Assembly (NCBI GenBank): GCA_902620525.1
Contig: CACNIK010000004.1
Span: 58,354 to 122,353, forward strand
Reading direction: 5' to 3'
Source of the DNA: an uncultured Pelagibacteraceae bacterium
GTDB lineage: Bacteria > Pseudomonadota > Alphaproteobacteria > Pelagibacterales > Pelagibacteraceae
Length of the DNA: 64,000 nt
Both the position numbers and the translations under genes were made by a program. Shown in pieces: positions 47,778-57,920 of this stretch; position 1 is the stretch's first letter, and each line of letters opens with the position of its first letter. The notes beneath the pieces are model-generated. The model was not told where the DNA came from and did no database searches. It saw only the letters and a list, made by a program, of their open reading frames with translations.

Positions 47778-48797
47778 TTAAGAGAATGCTTCGACCCAAG
47801 TTCCTTTTGTTGAAGCTTTAGAATACTCTGTGGCTCTACCTTCAAAAAAGTTCATGTGCTCAACAGCATTGAGCATGGTGTCTAACCATGTTAATGGATT
47901 TTTCTTAACATCATAAATAGGTTCTAATCCTAATTGAACTAATCTTCTGTTTCCAATGAACCTAATATAATCTTTTACCTCTTGAGCAGTCAAACCTTTC
48001 ATCGGACCCATCTCAAAAGCTAAATCGATAAAAGCATCTTCATGCTCAACAATTGTTCTACAAGCCTCGTAAAGCTCTTTTTTTAATTTAGGTGTCCAGA
48101 TTTCTGGATTTTCTTTTATGAACTCCTTAAATATTCTAATCATTGAATTACAGTGCAGAGTTTCATCTCTTACAGACCAAGTTACTATTTGGCCCATGCC
48201 TTTAAGTTTATTATGTCTCGGAAAATTTAGGAGAATTGCAAAACTAGCAAATAATTGAAGCCCTTCTGTGAAAGCACTAAAAACTGCTACGGTTTTAGCA
48301 ATATCCTCTTTTGAATTGACATTAAAACCTTGCATGTAATCGTATTTGTCTTTCATTTCTTTGTACTTCATGAAAGCAGAGTATTCTGACTCAGGCATAC
48401 CAATAGTATCTAATAAATGAGAATAAGCAGCTACATGAACAGTTTCCATGGATGCAAAGGCAGTCATCATCATTAATACTTCTGTTGGTTTAAAAACAGT
48501 AGTGTAATGTCTTAAGTAGCAATTGTTTACTTCTACGTCTGCTTGAGTAAAAAATCTAAAAATTTGTGTGACTAGATTTTTTTCAGGTTGAGATAAATTT
48601 TTTTGCCAATCTCTTACATCATCACCAAGTGGAACTTCTTCTGGTAACCAATGAATTCTTTGTTGTGTTAACCAAGCGTCATAACACCAAGGATATCTAA
48701 AGGGTTTATAAACAGGATTTTCTACTAATAATCCCATTTTTTTTGGCTCTATAATTTTCTTACTGTTCTCTTTTTTTGCTACTGACATGATAAACAC
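47778..48797 (-). CDS. nrdB: Class I ribonucleotide reductase beta subunit
   Basis: PEKNLVTQIFRFFTQADVEVNNCY, SFAILLNFPRHNKLKGMGQIVTWSVRDETLHCN. Confidence 0.95.
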   Translation of the reverse strand: MFIMSVAKKENSKKIIEPKKMGLLVENPVYKPFRYPWCYDAWLTQQRIHWLPEEVPLGDDVRDWQKNLSQPEKNLVTQIFRFFTQADVEVNNCYLRHYTTVFKPTEVLMMMTAFASMETVHVAAYSHLLDTIGMPESEYSAFMKYKEMKDKYDYMQGFNVNSKEDIAKTVAVFSAFTEGLQLFASFAILLNFPRHNKLKGMGQIVTWSVRDETLHCNSMIRIFKEFIKENPEIWTPKLKKELYEACRTIVEHEDAFIDLAFEMGPMKGLTAQEVKDYIRFIGNRRLVQLGLEPIYDVKKNPLTWLDTMLNAVEHMNFFEGRATEYSKASTKGTWVEAFS

Positions 48798-50728
48798 TCC
48801 TCATATTTGTTTTCTTCATTATTTGATTCTTTGTTAGCTTTATAAACGTTTTTTGTCACATCTGTTGAAGATCCAGTGTTAACGTTTTCAGCTCTTTGTA
48901 TTGATTTTGATCTGCAATAATACAGACTTTTCAATCCTTTTTTCCATGCTTGAAAATGTATTTGATGTAAGTCTCTCTTATGAATATCTGCTGGAACAAA
49001 TACATTTATTGATTGAGCTTGAGATATGTTTGGTGTTCTATCTGCTCCTAATTCTACAATCCATCTTTGATCGATTTCAAAAGCTGTTTTAAAAGTATCT
49101 TTCTCAATATCTGTTAAGAAATCTAGATGCGAAACAGATCCTTGATTAGTCGTAATTGAGGACCAAGTTTCATCGTCATTTTTTCCGTGTTTTTCTAAAA
49201 TCTTAGCTAAATATTTATTTCTTACGTTAAATGAACCAGATAAAGTTTTATGAGTGTAGCTGTTCGCAGCAATAGGCTCAATTCCAGGAGAAGCTCCTCC
49301 ACAAATAACTGAAATTGAAGCAGTTGGAGCTATAGCCGTTTTATTGGAAAATCTCTCTTTGATTCCATACTCTTCAGCATCAGGACAAGAACCTCTCTCT
49401 TCAGCTAATTTTACTGAAGCCTGATCAGCTTTTTCTTGTATATGTTTGAAAATTTTTTGGTTCCATACTTTGCTCATCACTGATCCAAAAGGAATATTTT
49501 TTTGTTGAAAAAATGAATGTAAGCCCATAACTCCTAAGCCTACACTTCTTTCTCTTGCAGCAGAATATTTTGCATTGCTAAAACTGTCCGGTGCTCTATT
49601 TATAAAATCAGACATTACGTTATCTAAGAATCTCATTACATCTTCAATAAACATTGTGTCATCTTTCCATTCATCATATGTTTCGATATTTAAAGAGGAT
49701 AGGCAACAAACAGCTGTTCTTTCTTTTCCAGTATTATCTATTCCAGTAGGTAATGTGATTTCGCTACACAAATTAGATGTTTTTACTTTTAATCCAGCAA
49801 GTTTGTGGTGTTGAGGAATTTGCCTATTAACTGTATCGATGAAAACTATATAAGGCTCACCTGTTTCAACTCTAGCAGTTAATAATCTGATCCATAAGTT
49901 TCTTGCTGGCATGGTCGATTGCACACTTCCGTCTTTTGGACTTCTAAGTGCCCATTGACCGTCTGTTTCAACCGCTCTCATAAAATCGTCTGAAACTAAA
50001 ACGCCGTGATGTAAGTTCAAAGATCTTCTATTCACATCGCCACCAGTTGGTCTTCTCATTTCAATAAACTCTTCTATCTCTGGATGATCTATTGGAAGAT
50101 AGCATGCAGCAGAACCTCTTCTTAAAGATCCTTGACTAATAGCAAGTGTAAGTGAGTCCATGACTTTAATAAAAGGAATGATTCCAGAAGTTTTACCTAC
50201 TTTACCAATTTTTTCTCCTATAGATCTTAAGTTTCCCCAGTAGCTTCCAATACCGCCTCCTCTTGCGGCTAGCCAAACATTTTCACTCCAAAGACCAAGT
50301 ATTCCTTCTAGGCTATCTCCTGCCTCATTCAAAAAACATGAAATCGGTAGGCCTCTTTCAGTTCCACCGTTTGATAATACTGGTGTTGCTGGCATGAACC
50401 ATAAGTTGCTTATATAGTTGTATAATCTTTGAGCGTGTAAGTTATCATCAGCGTACACACTTGCTACTCTTGCAAATAGATCTTGAAATGACTCGTTTTG
50501 ACCTAAATACCTATCTGTTAATGTTGCTCTACCAAAATCTGTTAGATTAGAATCTCTAGATCTATCAATTTTAATTGTAATACCTTTATCATTTTGAAAT
50601 AATTCAGTATCACCTGATAAAGAGAATAAATCTGGTTTTTTGGGACCATTGATAGCCAGATCATTTTGGTTCAACTGGCTCATATTGCCCATAGCTTTTT
50701 TTATTGCCAAAGATACGTTTTTACTCAT
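48779..50728 (-). CDS. nrdA: Class I ribonucleotide reductase alpha subunit
   Basis: LPISCFLNEAGDSLEGILG, GSLRRGSAACYLPIDHPEIEEF, C-terminal ECLSCQ redox pair. Confidence 0.96.
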   Translation of the reverse strand: MSKNVSLAIKKAMGNMSQLNQNDLAINGPKKPDLFSLSGDTELFQNDKGITIKIDRSRDSNLTDFGRATLTDRYLGQNESFQDLFARVASVYADDNLHAQRLYNYISNLWFMPATPVLSNGGTERGLPISCFLNEAGDSLEGILGLWSENVWLAARGGGIGSYWGNLRSIGEKIGKVGKTSGIIPFIKVMDSLTLAISQGSLRRGSAACYLPIDHPEIEEFIEMRRPTGGDVNRRSLNLHHGVLVSDDFMRAVETDGQWALRSPKDGSVQSTMPARNLWIRLLTARVETGEPYIVFIDTVNRQIPQHHKLAGLKVKTSNLCSEITLPTGIDNTGKERTAVCCLSSLNIETYDEWKDDTMFIEDVMRFLDNVMSDFINRAPDSFSNAKYSAARERSVGLGVMGLHSFFQQKNIPFGSVMSKVWNQKIFKHIQEKADQASVKLAEERGSCPDAEEYGIKERFSNKTAIAPTASISVICGGASPGIEPIAANSYTHKTLSGSFNVRNKYLAKILEKHGKNDDETWSSITTNQGSVSHLDFLTDIEKDTFKTAFEIDQRWIVELGADRTPNISQAQSINVFVPADIHKRDLHQIHFQAWKKGLKSLYYCRSKSIQRAENVNTGSSTDVTKNVYKANKESNNEENKYEECLSCQ

Positions 50729-50762
50729 AATTTTACTTGTTTTACTGGTTAATTGTTAATAA

Positions 50763-50809
50763 ACAACTATATGTTGTGTTACATTTATGTTAATATACTA
50801 TATACCACC
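50763..50809 (-). promoter_or_regulatory. Putative tandem NrdR boxes upstream of nrdAB
   Basis: acaaCTATATgttgtg (50763..50778) and tataCTATATaccacc (50794..50809); centre-to-centre spacing 31 bp (about 3 helical turns). Confidence 0.6.
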
Positions 50810-50915
50810 AAAATCAATAGAACATTATAAGAACATCTGATTATTTTTGCAAGTGGAAAATTTTGTTAATAAACATTTAATAACAAATGCCTTTATTCTC
50901 TAGTATTTATAGCTC

Positions 50916-52358
50916 ATGAAAATTAATCCTAATGGTTTTAGAGAATACGATGCTCGTTGGATCTTTGAAAAAGACATCGATATAGAGGGAATCACCAATT
51001 TAGGAAAAGGTCTAGGAACTCAAATAATAGGACATACAAAAAAAAATAATCCAAAAGTAATAGTTGGTCACGATTATAGGTCATACAGTGAAAAAATTAA
51101 AAAAGCTTTAAGTGAAGGTTTAGTATCGACAGGCTGCAATGTTGAAGATATTGGTTTGTCTCTTTCCCCAATGGTTTACTTCGCTCAATTTAATTTAAAG
51201 TCTGATGCAATAGCAATGGTAACAGCTAGTCATAACGAAAATGGTTGGACTGGGGTAAAAATGGGAATCAAAAAAGGATTAACACATGCTCCAGAGGAAA
51301 TGTCTGAGTTAAAAAACATTACTCTTGAAAATAAATTCAAATCAGGCAAAGGTAGTTTAAAAAAAATTAACAACTTTAAAAACATATACACACACGATTT
51401 AATCAAAAATAATAAAATTAACAAAAAAATTAAAGCTGTAGTTGCTTGTGGAAATGGAACAGCTGGAATTTTTGCACCAGATATTTTAAGGGGAATAGGT
51501 TGCGATGTAGTAGAATTAGATTGTAAACTAGACTGGTCATTTCCAAAATACAATCCTAATCCAGAAGACTTAGAAATGCTTCATGCTATTTCAAAATCTG
51601 TTAAAGCTAATAAAGCTGATATAGGTTTCGGTTTTGATGGTGATGGAGATAGATGCGGAGTAATTGACGAAAAGGGTAATGAAATTTTTTCTGATAAAAT
51701 AGGTTTATTGATAGCTAGAAACTTGGCGCCGAAGTATAAAAATTCCAAATTCATTGTAGATGTTAAATCAACCGGTCTTTACTCAAAAGATAAAGTTTTA
51801 ACAGAAAATAAATGCAAAACTATTTATTGGAAAACAGGACACTCACATATCAAAAGAAAAGTGAATACAGAAAAAGCGTTGGCAGGTTTTGAGAAAAGTG
51901 GGCATTTCTTTTTTAATCAACCTTTAGGATATGGTTATGATGATGGTATTAATTCTGCAATACAGGTTTGTCATTTATTAAATAATCAAAATAAAAAAAT
52001 TAGTGAATTGATAATAGAATTGCCAATTACATATCAAACCCCAACTATGGCCCCCTTCTGTAAAGATGAAGAAAAATACGGAGTTGTTAATGATATGGTA
52101 AAGGAGGTTCAAAAAATTCAAAGAGAAAATAATAAAATTGATAATCAGAAAATCGTAGAAATTTTAACTGTAAATGGTGTAAGATTTTCTTTAGAAGATG
52201 GATCTTGGGGTTTAATTAGAGCTTCATCTAATAAACCTTCACTAGTTGTGGTAACAGAAAGCCCAACATCTGACGATCGTAAAAGAAAGATTTTTGAATT
52301 TATTGATAGTTTACTACAAAAAACTGGTAAAATTGGAGAGTACGATCAAAAAATTTAA
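50916..52358 (+). CDS. Phosphomannomutase/phosphoglucomutase
   Basis: FREYDARWIFEKD, TASHNENGWTGVKMG, GFGFDGDGDRCGVID, GFEKSGHFFFN. Confidence 0.92.
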   Translation: MKINPNGFREYDARWIFEKDIDIEGITNLGKGLGTQIIGHTKKNNPKVIVGHDYRSYSEKIKKALSEGLVSTGCNVEDIGLSLSPMVYFAQFNLKSDAIAMVTASHNENGWTGVKMGIKKGLTHAPEEMSELKNITLENKFKSGKGSLKKINNFKNIYTHDLIKNNKINKKIKAVVACGNGTAGIFAPDILRGIGCDVVELDCKLDWSFPKYNPNPEDLEMLHAISKSVKANKADIGFGFDGDGDRCGVIDEKGNEIFSDKIGLLIARNLAPKYKNSKFIVDVKSTGLYSKDKVLTENKCKTIYWKTGHSHIKRKVNTEKALAGFEKSGHFFFNQPLGYGYDDGINSAIQVCHLLNNQNKKISELIIELPITYQTPTMAPFCKDEEKYGVVNDMVKEVQKIQRENNKIDNQKIVEILTVNGVRFSLEDGSWGLIRASSNKPSLVVVTESPTSDDRKRKIFEFIDSLLQKTGKIGEYDQKI

Positions 52359-53185
52359 AGTGAAAAATATTCATAAAGAAATCTAGTTCCTATAACTACT
52401 AAAAATAAACCAAAATATTTAGTCATTTTGTTTTTATTAATTCTATGACTAGCTTTAGCCCCTAACCTAGCCATAAAAGCTGTAATTGGAAAAAATATAA
52501 GAAATGCTGGTATATTTAAAAATCCAATACTAAGAGGTAACTGAGCATTAAGATATGTACCAGATATTAAGAATCCTACTGCGCCAAATAAAGCGATAAT
52601 AAAACCAATGGCTGCAGCACTTCCTATCGCTTTATTTATAGGGTAACCAAAGAACTTTAAAATTGGCACATTCATTACTGCACCACCTATACCCATAGGT
52701 GCAGATATGAAACCACTTACAATTCCTGCTATTATCCTGGATGGCAAACTTATTTTTACATCCAAATTTTCTTCTTTTTCTTTTAAGAATAGTAAATAAA
52801 AAGCTAAAAGATAAACAACAATTGTGAAAAATAAAATTAGAGGTTTAGTTTTTAAACTTGCTGCTAAAATTGTTCCTAAAATTACCCCTGTTGCTACAAA
52901 TATTCCATAGCCTTTGACAATGTTAAAATCTACAGCTTTATGTTGATGATGTGTCATTACAGAAACAATAGAAGTTGGAATTATAATTCCAAACGAGGTA
53001 CCAACCGCTAAATGCATTAAATAACTAGGTTCTATTCCTGAAGTGCTAAAAATATAAAACAAAATTGGAACCGTAATTAAACCGCCACCAATACCAAATA
53101 AACCTGCGGCAAATCCAGCGGGAATTGCTGTGAAGATCATTATAAAAATTAAATAAATAATTTCTGATTGTGAAAGAATATCCAA
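52355..53185 (-). CDS. TauE/SafE family sulfite exporter-like permease
   Basis: GFAAGLFGIGGGLITVPILFYIF, SGFISAPMGIGGAVMNVPIL duplicated motif. Confidence 0.92.
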   Translation of the reverse strand: MDILSQSEIIYLIFIMIFTAIPAGFAAGLFGIGGGLITVPILFYIFSTSGIEPSYLMHLAVGTSFGIIIPTSIVSVMTHHQHKAVDFNIVKGYGIFVATGVILGTILAASLKTKPLILFFTIVVYLLAFYLLFLKEKEENLDVKISLPSRIIAGIVSGFISAPMGIGGAVMNVPILKFFGYPINKAIGSAAAIGFIIALFGAVGFLISGTYLNAQLPLSIGFLNIPAFLIFFPITAFMARLGAKASHRINKNKMTKYFGLFLVVIGTRFLYEYFSL

Positions 53186-53187
53186 AA

Positions 53188-54171
53188 TTATCTTTCTAAA
53201 GATACAGGATTTGTTTTTTTAACCTGATCCATTATATGATTGACCTTTTGTAGGTCTGCATCTCTAATACACATATTTTTTGAAAGATATTGTTTCCAAG
53301 TTTTCGATCCATTTTGTCCATGAAATAATCCAACGGTATGTCTCATGATATGATTTAGTTGTACGCCTTTAGATGTTTGTTCTTGAATGTAAGGAATTAA
53401 TTTTTCCATAACATCACTTCTTGAAGGAATATTTTTGTTATTGAATATATCTTTTTCAATATCGGCTAAAAAATAAGGAGAATGATAAACGGCTCTACCA
53501 ATCATTGCACCGTCAACTTTCATTAAATGATTTTTAATATCTTCAATTGACTTTATTCCCCCATTAATAATAATTTCATCATTTTTAAAATATTCTTTTA
53601 GTTTATAGACAAAGTCATATTTTAAAGGAGGTATATTTAAATTTTCCTTTGGACTTAATTTTTTTAATAATGCTTTTCTTGCATGAATAATAAATTTTTT
53701 TGATCCAGCGTCTTTAGTTGTTTGAATAAAAGATTTTAAAAATTCAAAGTCTTCGACCTCGTTGTAACCAATTCTTGTTTTAATTGTTATTGGTAGCTTG
53801 GTTGATTTTGCCATAGCTTCAATACACTTTGCAACTAAGTCTGGTTCTTGCATTAAACACGCACCAAATTTATTTTTTTGAACTTTTTTACTTGGGCATC
53901 CTAAATTTAAGTTAATTTCATTGTATCCGTAATCTTCTGAAATTTTACATGCTTCGCTTAGTTCGTCAGGATTTGATCCTCCTATTTGGAGGGTTACTGG
54001 ATTTGATATCTTGTTAAAAGACAACAATTTTTTTCTATCTCCTCTTATTATTGCATTAGCAACAATCATTTCTGTATATAAATGAACATTTTTACTAATA
54101 AGGCTTAAAAAATAAATTTCATGCTTATCAGTACAGTCCATCATTGGAGCAACTGAAATTGTTTTTTTCAT
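53188..54171 (-). CDS. dusA: tRNA-dihydrouridine synthase A
   Basis: SVAPMMDCTDKHE, EINLNLGCPSKKVQKNKFGACLM, DGAMIGRAVYHSPYFL. Confidence 0.93.
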   Translation of the reverse strand: MKKTISVAPMMDCTDKHEIYFLSLISKNVHLYTEMIVANAIIRGDRKKLLSFNKISNPVTLQIGGSNPDELSEACKISEDYGYNEINLNLGCPSKKVQKNKFGACLMQEPDLVAKCIEAMAKSTKLPITIKTRIGYNEVEDFEFLKSFIQTTKDAGSKKFIIHARKALLKKLSPKENLNIPPLKYDFVYKLKEYFKNDEIIINGGIKSIEDIKNHLMKVDGAMIGRAVYHSPYFLADIEKDIFNNKNIPSRSDVMEKLIPYIQEQTSKGVQLNHIMRHTVGLFHGQNGSKTWKQYLSKNMCIRDADLQKVNHIMDQVKKTNPVSLER

Positions 54172-54662
54172 TATTTGTCTTCTGTATTTTTAATTTCTTC
54201 TTTGAGCTCTAAAGGTTCTTCTTTTTCAATATCTTCCTGCTTAATTTCAGGTTGTTCTGATTTAAGCTCTGATAATGCTTCTTTAGCTAAGTTACTTGTT
54301 GGTTTTTGATCAGGCGTTCTTCTAGTTCTTTTTGATGGTAAGACAGCAATACCACTTTTTGAAACTTGACCTTTGTATATGTTTTCAAAGTCATCATTAA
54401 CCTCTTCTTCCGTGTCCTCTAGTTCTTCGACTTCATCGGGCTCTTTTCTTAATCTTGTTATAGCATTTTTTTCGAGCTCTTTAATTGATAACTTTCCGTC
54501 TCCAATTTCTCTTAATGCAATAATTGTTTTTTTGTCATTATCCTCCTCAACGAGCATAGGTGAACCAGAATTTAACTGGGCAGTTCTCTCTTTTGCTAAT
54601 AGAACTAGATCGTATTGATTATCGATTTTTTTTAAACAGTCCTCTACAGTAATTCTTGCCAT
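54171..54662 (-). CDS. rpoZ: RNA polymerase omega subunit with acidic C-terminal extension
   Basis: MARITVEDCLKKIDNQYDLVLLAKERTAQLNSG, EDNDKKTIIALREIGDGKL. Confidence 0.93.
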   Translation of the reverse strand: MARITVEDCLKKIDNQYDLVLLAKERTAQLNSGSPMLVEEDNDKKTIIALREIGDGKLSIKELEKNAITRLRKEPDEVEELEDTEEEVNDDFENIYKGQVSKSGIAVLPSKRTRRTPDQKPTSNLAKEALSELKSEQPEIKQEDIEKEEPLELKEEIKNTEDK

Positions 54663-54707
54663 GGTGAGAATTATTTATTCAATATATCTAAATAAATCAA
54701 GTACATT

Positions 54708-55916
54708 TTATAATTTAACTGGCTTAAGTTTTGTTCTAAAAATTAGCAATAAAACTAAAGATAAAAGGATATACGCTGCACTTATTTGAGCTATTCCTTT
54801 AATAGAAAAACCTTGGTCAATTAATATCCCAAATAAAGCAGTGCCAAAAGCTGTTGAAAATACCATTAAAGCTGTTGTTAAGGCTTTAATACTACCGATA
54901 AACTTTACTCCATAAATTTCTGCCCAAGTAGAGGAGCCTAGAACATTTGCTAAACCATTTGATATTCCCATTAAGCCAAAAAATAAAAAGGCACTTAAAT
55001 CATGTTTAAAAAAAATAAGAATTACCATTGATAATAGTAAAGGAATATTTACAACTGGAATAAGTTTTCTGCTAGTAAATTTATCCACTAAGAAACCTGA
55101 TAAAATTAATGAAAATATTGATATTATTGAGTAAAACATAAAAGCTTTTGGTATAAGAAATAAATTCCAACCTTTAGCTTCTGAAATAAAAGATTGATAA
55201 ATGAATATTCCCGTTATTATCCAAGGTCCAGCTAACATATTTAGTGAGACGATATAAAATTTATAATCTTTTATTACCTCGAGACGGGTCCATTGTTTAA
55301 TTTGATCTTTTTTTTCAGTAAATAACTCTTCTTCTCTTGAGTCTAACTTAATAGTTTGAATACATTTGAATATAATTATTGGTAGTAAAATTATAATAAG
55401 TAAAGCTATACCCTGCCAAACTATTCTCCAAGAGTACAAAAATGTAAGATAAGTTATAAAAAGTGGTAAAATAAATTCAGCTGTCGATAAGCCAAACCAT
55501 GTTATGCTTAAGGCTTTTCCTCTGGATTTGTCAAAGAATCTTGAAATGGCTGTTGTTGACGTGTGACTCATTAAACCTTGGCCAGAAAATCTCATAAAAA
55601 ATATTCCAATTGCTAAAAAATAAATATTATTGATAAAAGAAAATAATAACGATGAAATAGAAAGTAAAACTACTACAAATAATGAATAATGTAATAATTT
55701 AAAGTCATCAATTTTTTTTCCTACCCATATTAACAATAAACTGGAACATATTGTTGCCAAAGCATAAATTGTTCCAAATTGTCCGTGTGAGATATCAAGT
55801 TCTTTTCTTATTGGTGCGTTAAACAATCCCAAAAAAAAACTCTGTCCAAAACTTGAAAAAAATGTAAATATGAATCCAAATATAATTACTTTTTTATTAA
55901 GAGAGAGATTAATCAT
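54708..55916 (-). CDS. MFS transporter
   Basis: 12-TM-like hydrophobic profile; FFLGLFNAPIRKELDISHGQFGTIYALATICSSLLLIWVGKKID. Confidence 0.85.
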   Translation of the reverse strand: MINLSLNKKVIIFGFIFTFFSSFGQSFFLGLFNAPIRKELDISHGQFGTIYALATICSSLLLIWVGKKIDDFKLLHYSLFVVVLLSISSLLFSFINNIYFLAIGIFFMRFSGQGLMSHTSTTAISRFFDKSRGKALSITWFGLSTAEFILPLFITYLTFLYSWRIVWQGIALLIIILLPIIIFKCIQTIKLDSREEELFTEKKDQIKQWTRLEVIKDYKFYIVSLNMLAGPWIITGIFIYQSFISEAKGWNLFLIPKAFMFYSIISIFSLILSGFLVDKFTSRKLIPVVNIPLLLSMVILIFFKHDLSAFLFFGLMGISNGLANVLGSSTWAEIYGVKFIGSIKALTTALMVFSTAFGTALFGILIDQGFSIKGIAQISAAYILLSLVLLLIFRTKLKPVKL

Positions 55917-55918
55917 TT

Positions 55919-56788
55919 ATGAGTTGTAAAGTTTCATTCATAGGCTTAGGTGTAATGGGATACCCTATGGCAGGATTTATATCAAAAGCTGGGCATAATG
56001 TAACTATTTATAATAGAACTAAATCTAAAGCTGAAAAATGGATAAAAGAATATAAAGGTAATCTTGCGGAAACACCAATGGAGGCTGCTAAAGATTGTGA
56101 TTTTATTTTTACTTGTGTTGGAAATGATAATGATCTTAGAGAAGTTACACTGGGAGATAAAGGTTTATTTAAAACTGCAAAGAAGAATTCAATTTATATA
56201 GACAATACAACTGCTTCAGCAAATATTGCTCGTGAATTATACAAGGAGGCTAAAGCTAAAGGATTTGATTTTTTAGATGCTCCTATATCAGGTGGACAAG
56301 CTGGGGCTGAGGGTGGAACACTCACCGTAATGGTTGGTGGTGATGAGGCCCCTTTCAAAAAAGCTCAGCCAATAATAGATTGTTATAGCAAGAAAATTAA
56401 GCTTTTAGGTCCTTCTGGAAGTGGGCAATTAACTAAAATGGTAAATCAAATTTGTATAGCAGGTTTAGTACAAGGATTATCAGAAGCAATTAATTTCGGA
56501 ATGAATGCTGGTTTAAACATGCATGATGTGATTGAAGTAATTTCTAAAGGTGCTGCTCAATCTTGGCAAATGGATAACAGACATAAGACTATGATAGAAG
56601 ATAAATTTGATTATGGTTTCGCTGTTGATTGGATGAGAAAAGATTTGAAAATTGCGATGGACGAAGCTAAGAAAAATAATTCTCCTTTACCAATAACAAA
56701 AATAATAGATGAATATTACGCTGAAGTTCAAAAAATAGGTGGAAAAAGATGGGATACTTCTAGCTTGATAAAAAGATTTAGAAAATAG
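55919..56788 (+). CDS. 3-hydroxyisobutyrate / tartronate semialdehyde dehydrogenase family
   Basis: SFIGLGVMGYPMAGFISKAGH, DAPISGGQAGAEGGTLTVMVGG, GQLTKMVNQ, KDLKIAMDEAK. Confidence 0.92.
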   Translation: MSCKVSFIGLGVMGYPMAGFISKAGHNVTIYNRTKSKAEKWIKEYKGNLAETPMEAAKDCDFIFTCVGNDNDLREVTLGDKGLFKTAKKNSIYIDNTTASANIARELYKEAKAKGFDFLDAPISGGQAGAEGGTLTVMVGGDEAPFKKAQPIIDCYSKKIKLLGPSGSGQLTKMVNQICIAGLVQGLSEAINFGMNAGLNMHDVIEVISKGAAQSWQMDNRHKTMIEDKFDYGFAVDWMRKDLKIAMDEAKKNNSPLPITKIIDEYYAEVQKIGGKRWDTSSLIKRFRK

Positions 56789-57399
56789 TGTCAGTAGAAA
56801 ACGTCAGTTATTACGAAGACTTTAATGAGATTGAAAAAAAATTATGGTCATTGCTTGTAAGAGCGGTAAATGATCGAAGTTCAGAATTTAGAACTCCTGT
56901 ATTCATTTGTGGTGATAAAAATAACTTAGATGGAAGAATTGTTGTTCTAAGAAAAGCAGATGAGAAAAATTTATCTCTTCAATTTCATAGTGACATAAGA
57001 TCGACTAAAATTGATGTTATTAAGAAAAATCCTAATAGCTCTCTTTTGTTTTATGGAAAAAAAGAAAAAATACAACTAAGGATGAAAGTAGAAAGTAAAT
57101 TACATTATAATGATGAGATTACAAAAGTATCTTGGGATAAAACAGGACATATTAGTAGGAAATGCTATTTAGTAACTAATGGCCCAGGTACAAAATCTGA
57201 AAAACCAACTTCAGGATTAGATAATAAGTTTGATAATTTTGATTTTACCAAAGAAGAAAGTGAAGCAGGTTATAAAAACTTTTGTGTTATCAAATGTAAA
57301 ATTAAAAGTATTGAATGGCTATACCTTGCCGCAAAAGGTCATCGTAGAGCTTTAATTGAGTTTCAGGGATCAAAAAAATTTTCTTGGTTAATTCCCTAA
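56788..57399 (+). CDS. Pyridoxamine 5'-phosphate oxidase-like flavin-binding protein (GTG start)
   Basis: GRIVVLRKADEKNLSLQFHSDIRSTKIDVIKKNPNSSLLFY. Confidence 0.75.
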   Translation: MSVENVSYYEDFNEIEKKLWSLLVRAVNDRSSEFRTPVFICGDKNNLDGRIVVLRKADEKNLSLQFHSDIRSTKIDVIKKNPNSSLLFYGKKEKIQLRMKVESKLHYNDEITKVSWDKTGHISRKCYLVTNGPGTKSEKPTSGLDNKFDNFDFTKEESEAGYKNFCVIKCKIKSIEWLYLAAKGHRRALIEFQGSKKFSWLIP

Positions 57400-57900
57400 A
57401 TTTTTATATTTTTTATAATTTTTTACGTAATGCTCTGCGTTTTCTTTAATATGTTTAATTTCTTCATCTGTGACTTGTCTAATCACTTTACCTGGGCTTC
57501 CAATAACTAAAGATCTTTCGGGAATAACTTTATTCTCTGTTATTAAGGCATTAGCGCCTATAATTGAGTTTTTTCCTATTTTTGCTTTGTTGAGAATCGT
57601 ACTTCCAATTCCGATTAAGCAATCATCTTCAATTATACAGCCATGTAACATTACCAAATGTCCTACTGTAACATTTTTACCAATAGTTGCCGGACAACCG
57701 GGGTCTGTATGAATAACGCTTCCATCTTGTATATTTGAACCCTCGCCTATTGTAATTGGTTCTACATCTCCTCTTAACGTTGCGTTAAACCAAACGTTTG
57801 CATCTTTTTTAAGAGTGACGTTGCCTATTAAAACTGAATTAGGTGCAAACCAACTATCTTTATCGATTTTTGGACTTATATTGTTGAAATTATAAATCAT
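57388..57900 (-). CDS. Gamma carbonic anhydrase-like hexapeptide protein
   Basis: APNSVLIGNVTLKKDANVWFNATLRGD, IGEGSNIQDGSVIHTDPGCP, TVGHLVMLHGCIIED, LVIGSPGKVIR; likely start at 57900. Confidence 0.92.
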   Translation of the reverse strand: MIYNFNNISPKIDKDSWFAPNSVLIGNVTLKKDANVWFNATLRGDVEPITIGEGSNIQDGSVIHTDPGCPATIGKNVTVGHLVMLHGCIIEDDCLIGIGSTILNKAKIGKNSIIGANALITENKVIPERSLVIGSPGKVIRQVTDEEIKHIKENAEHYVKNYKKYKNLGN

Positions 57901-57920
57901 TAATATAATTATAATATAAT

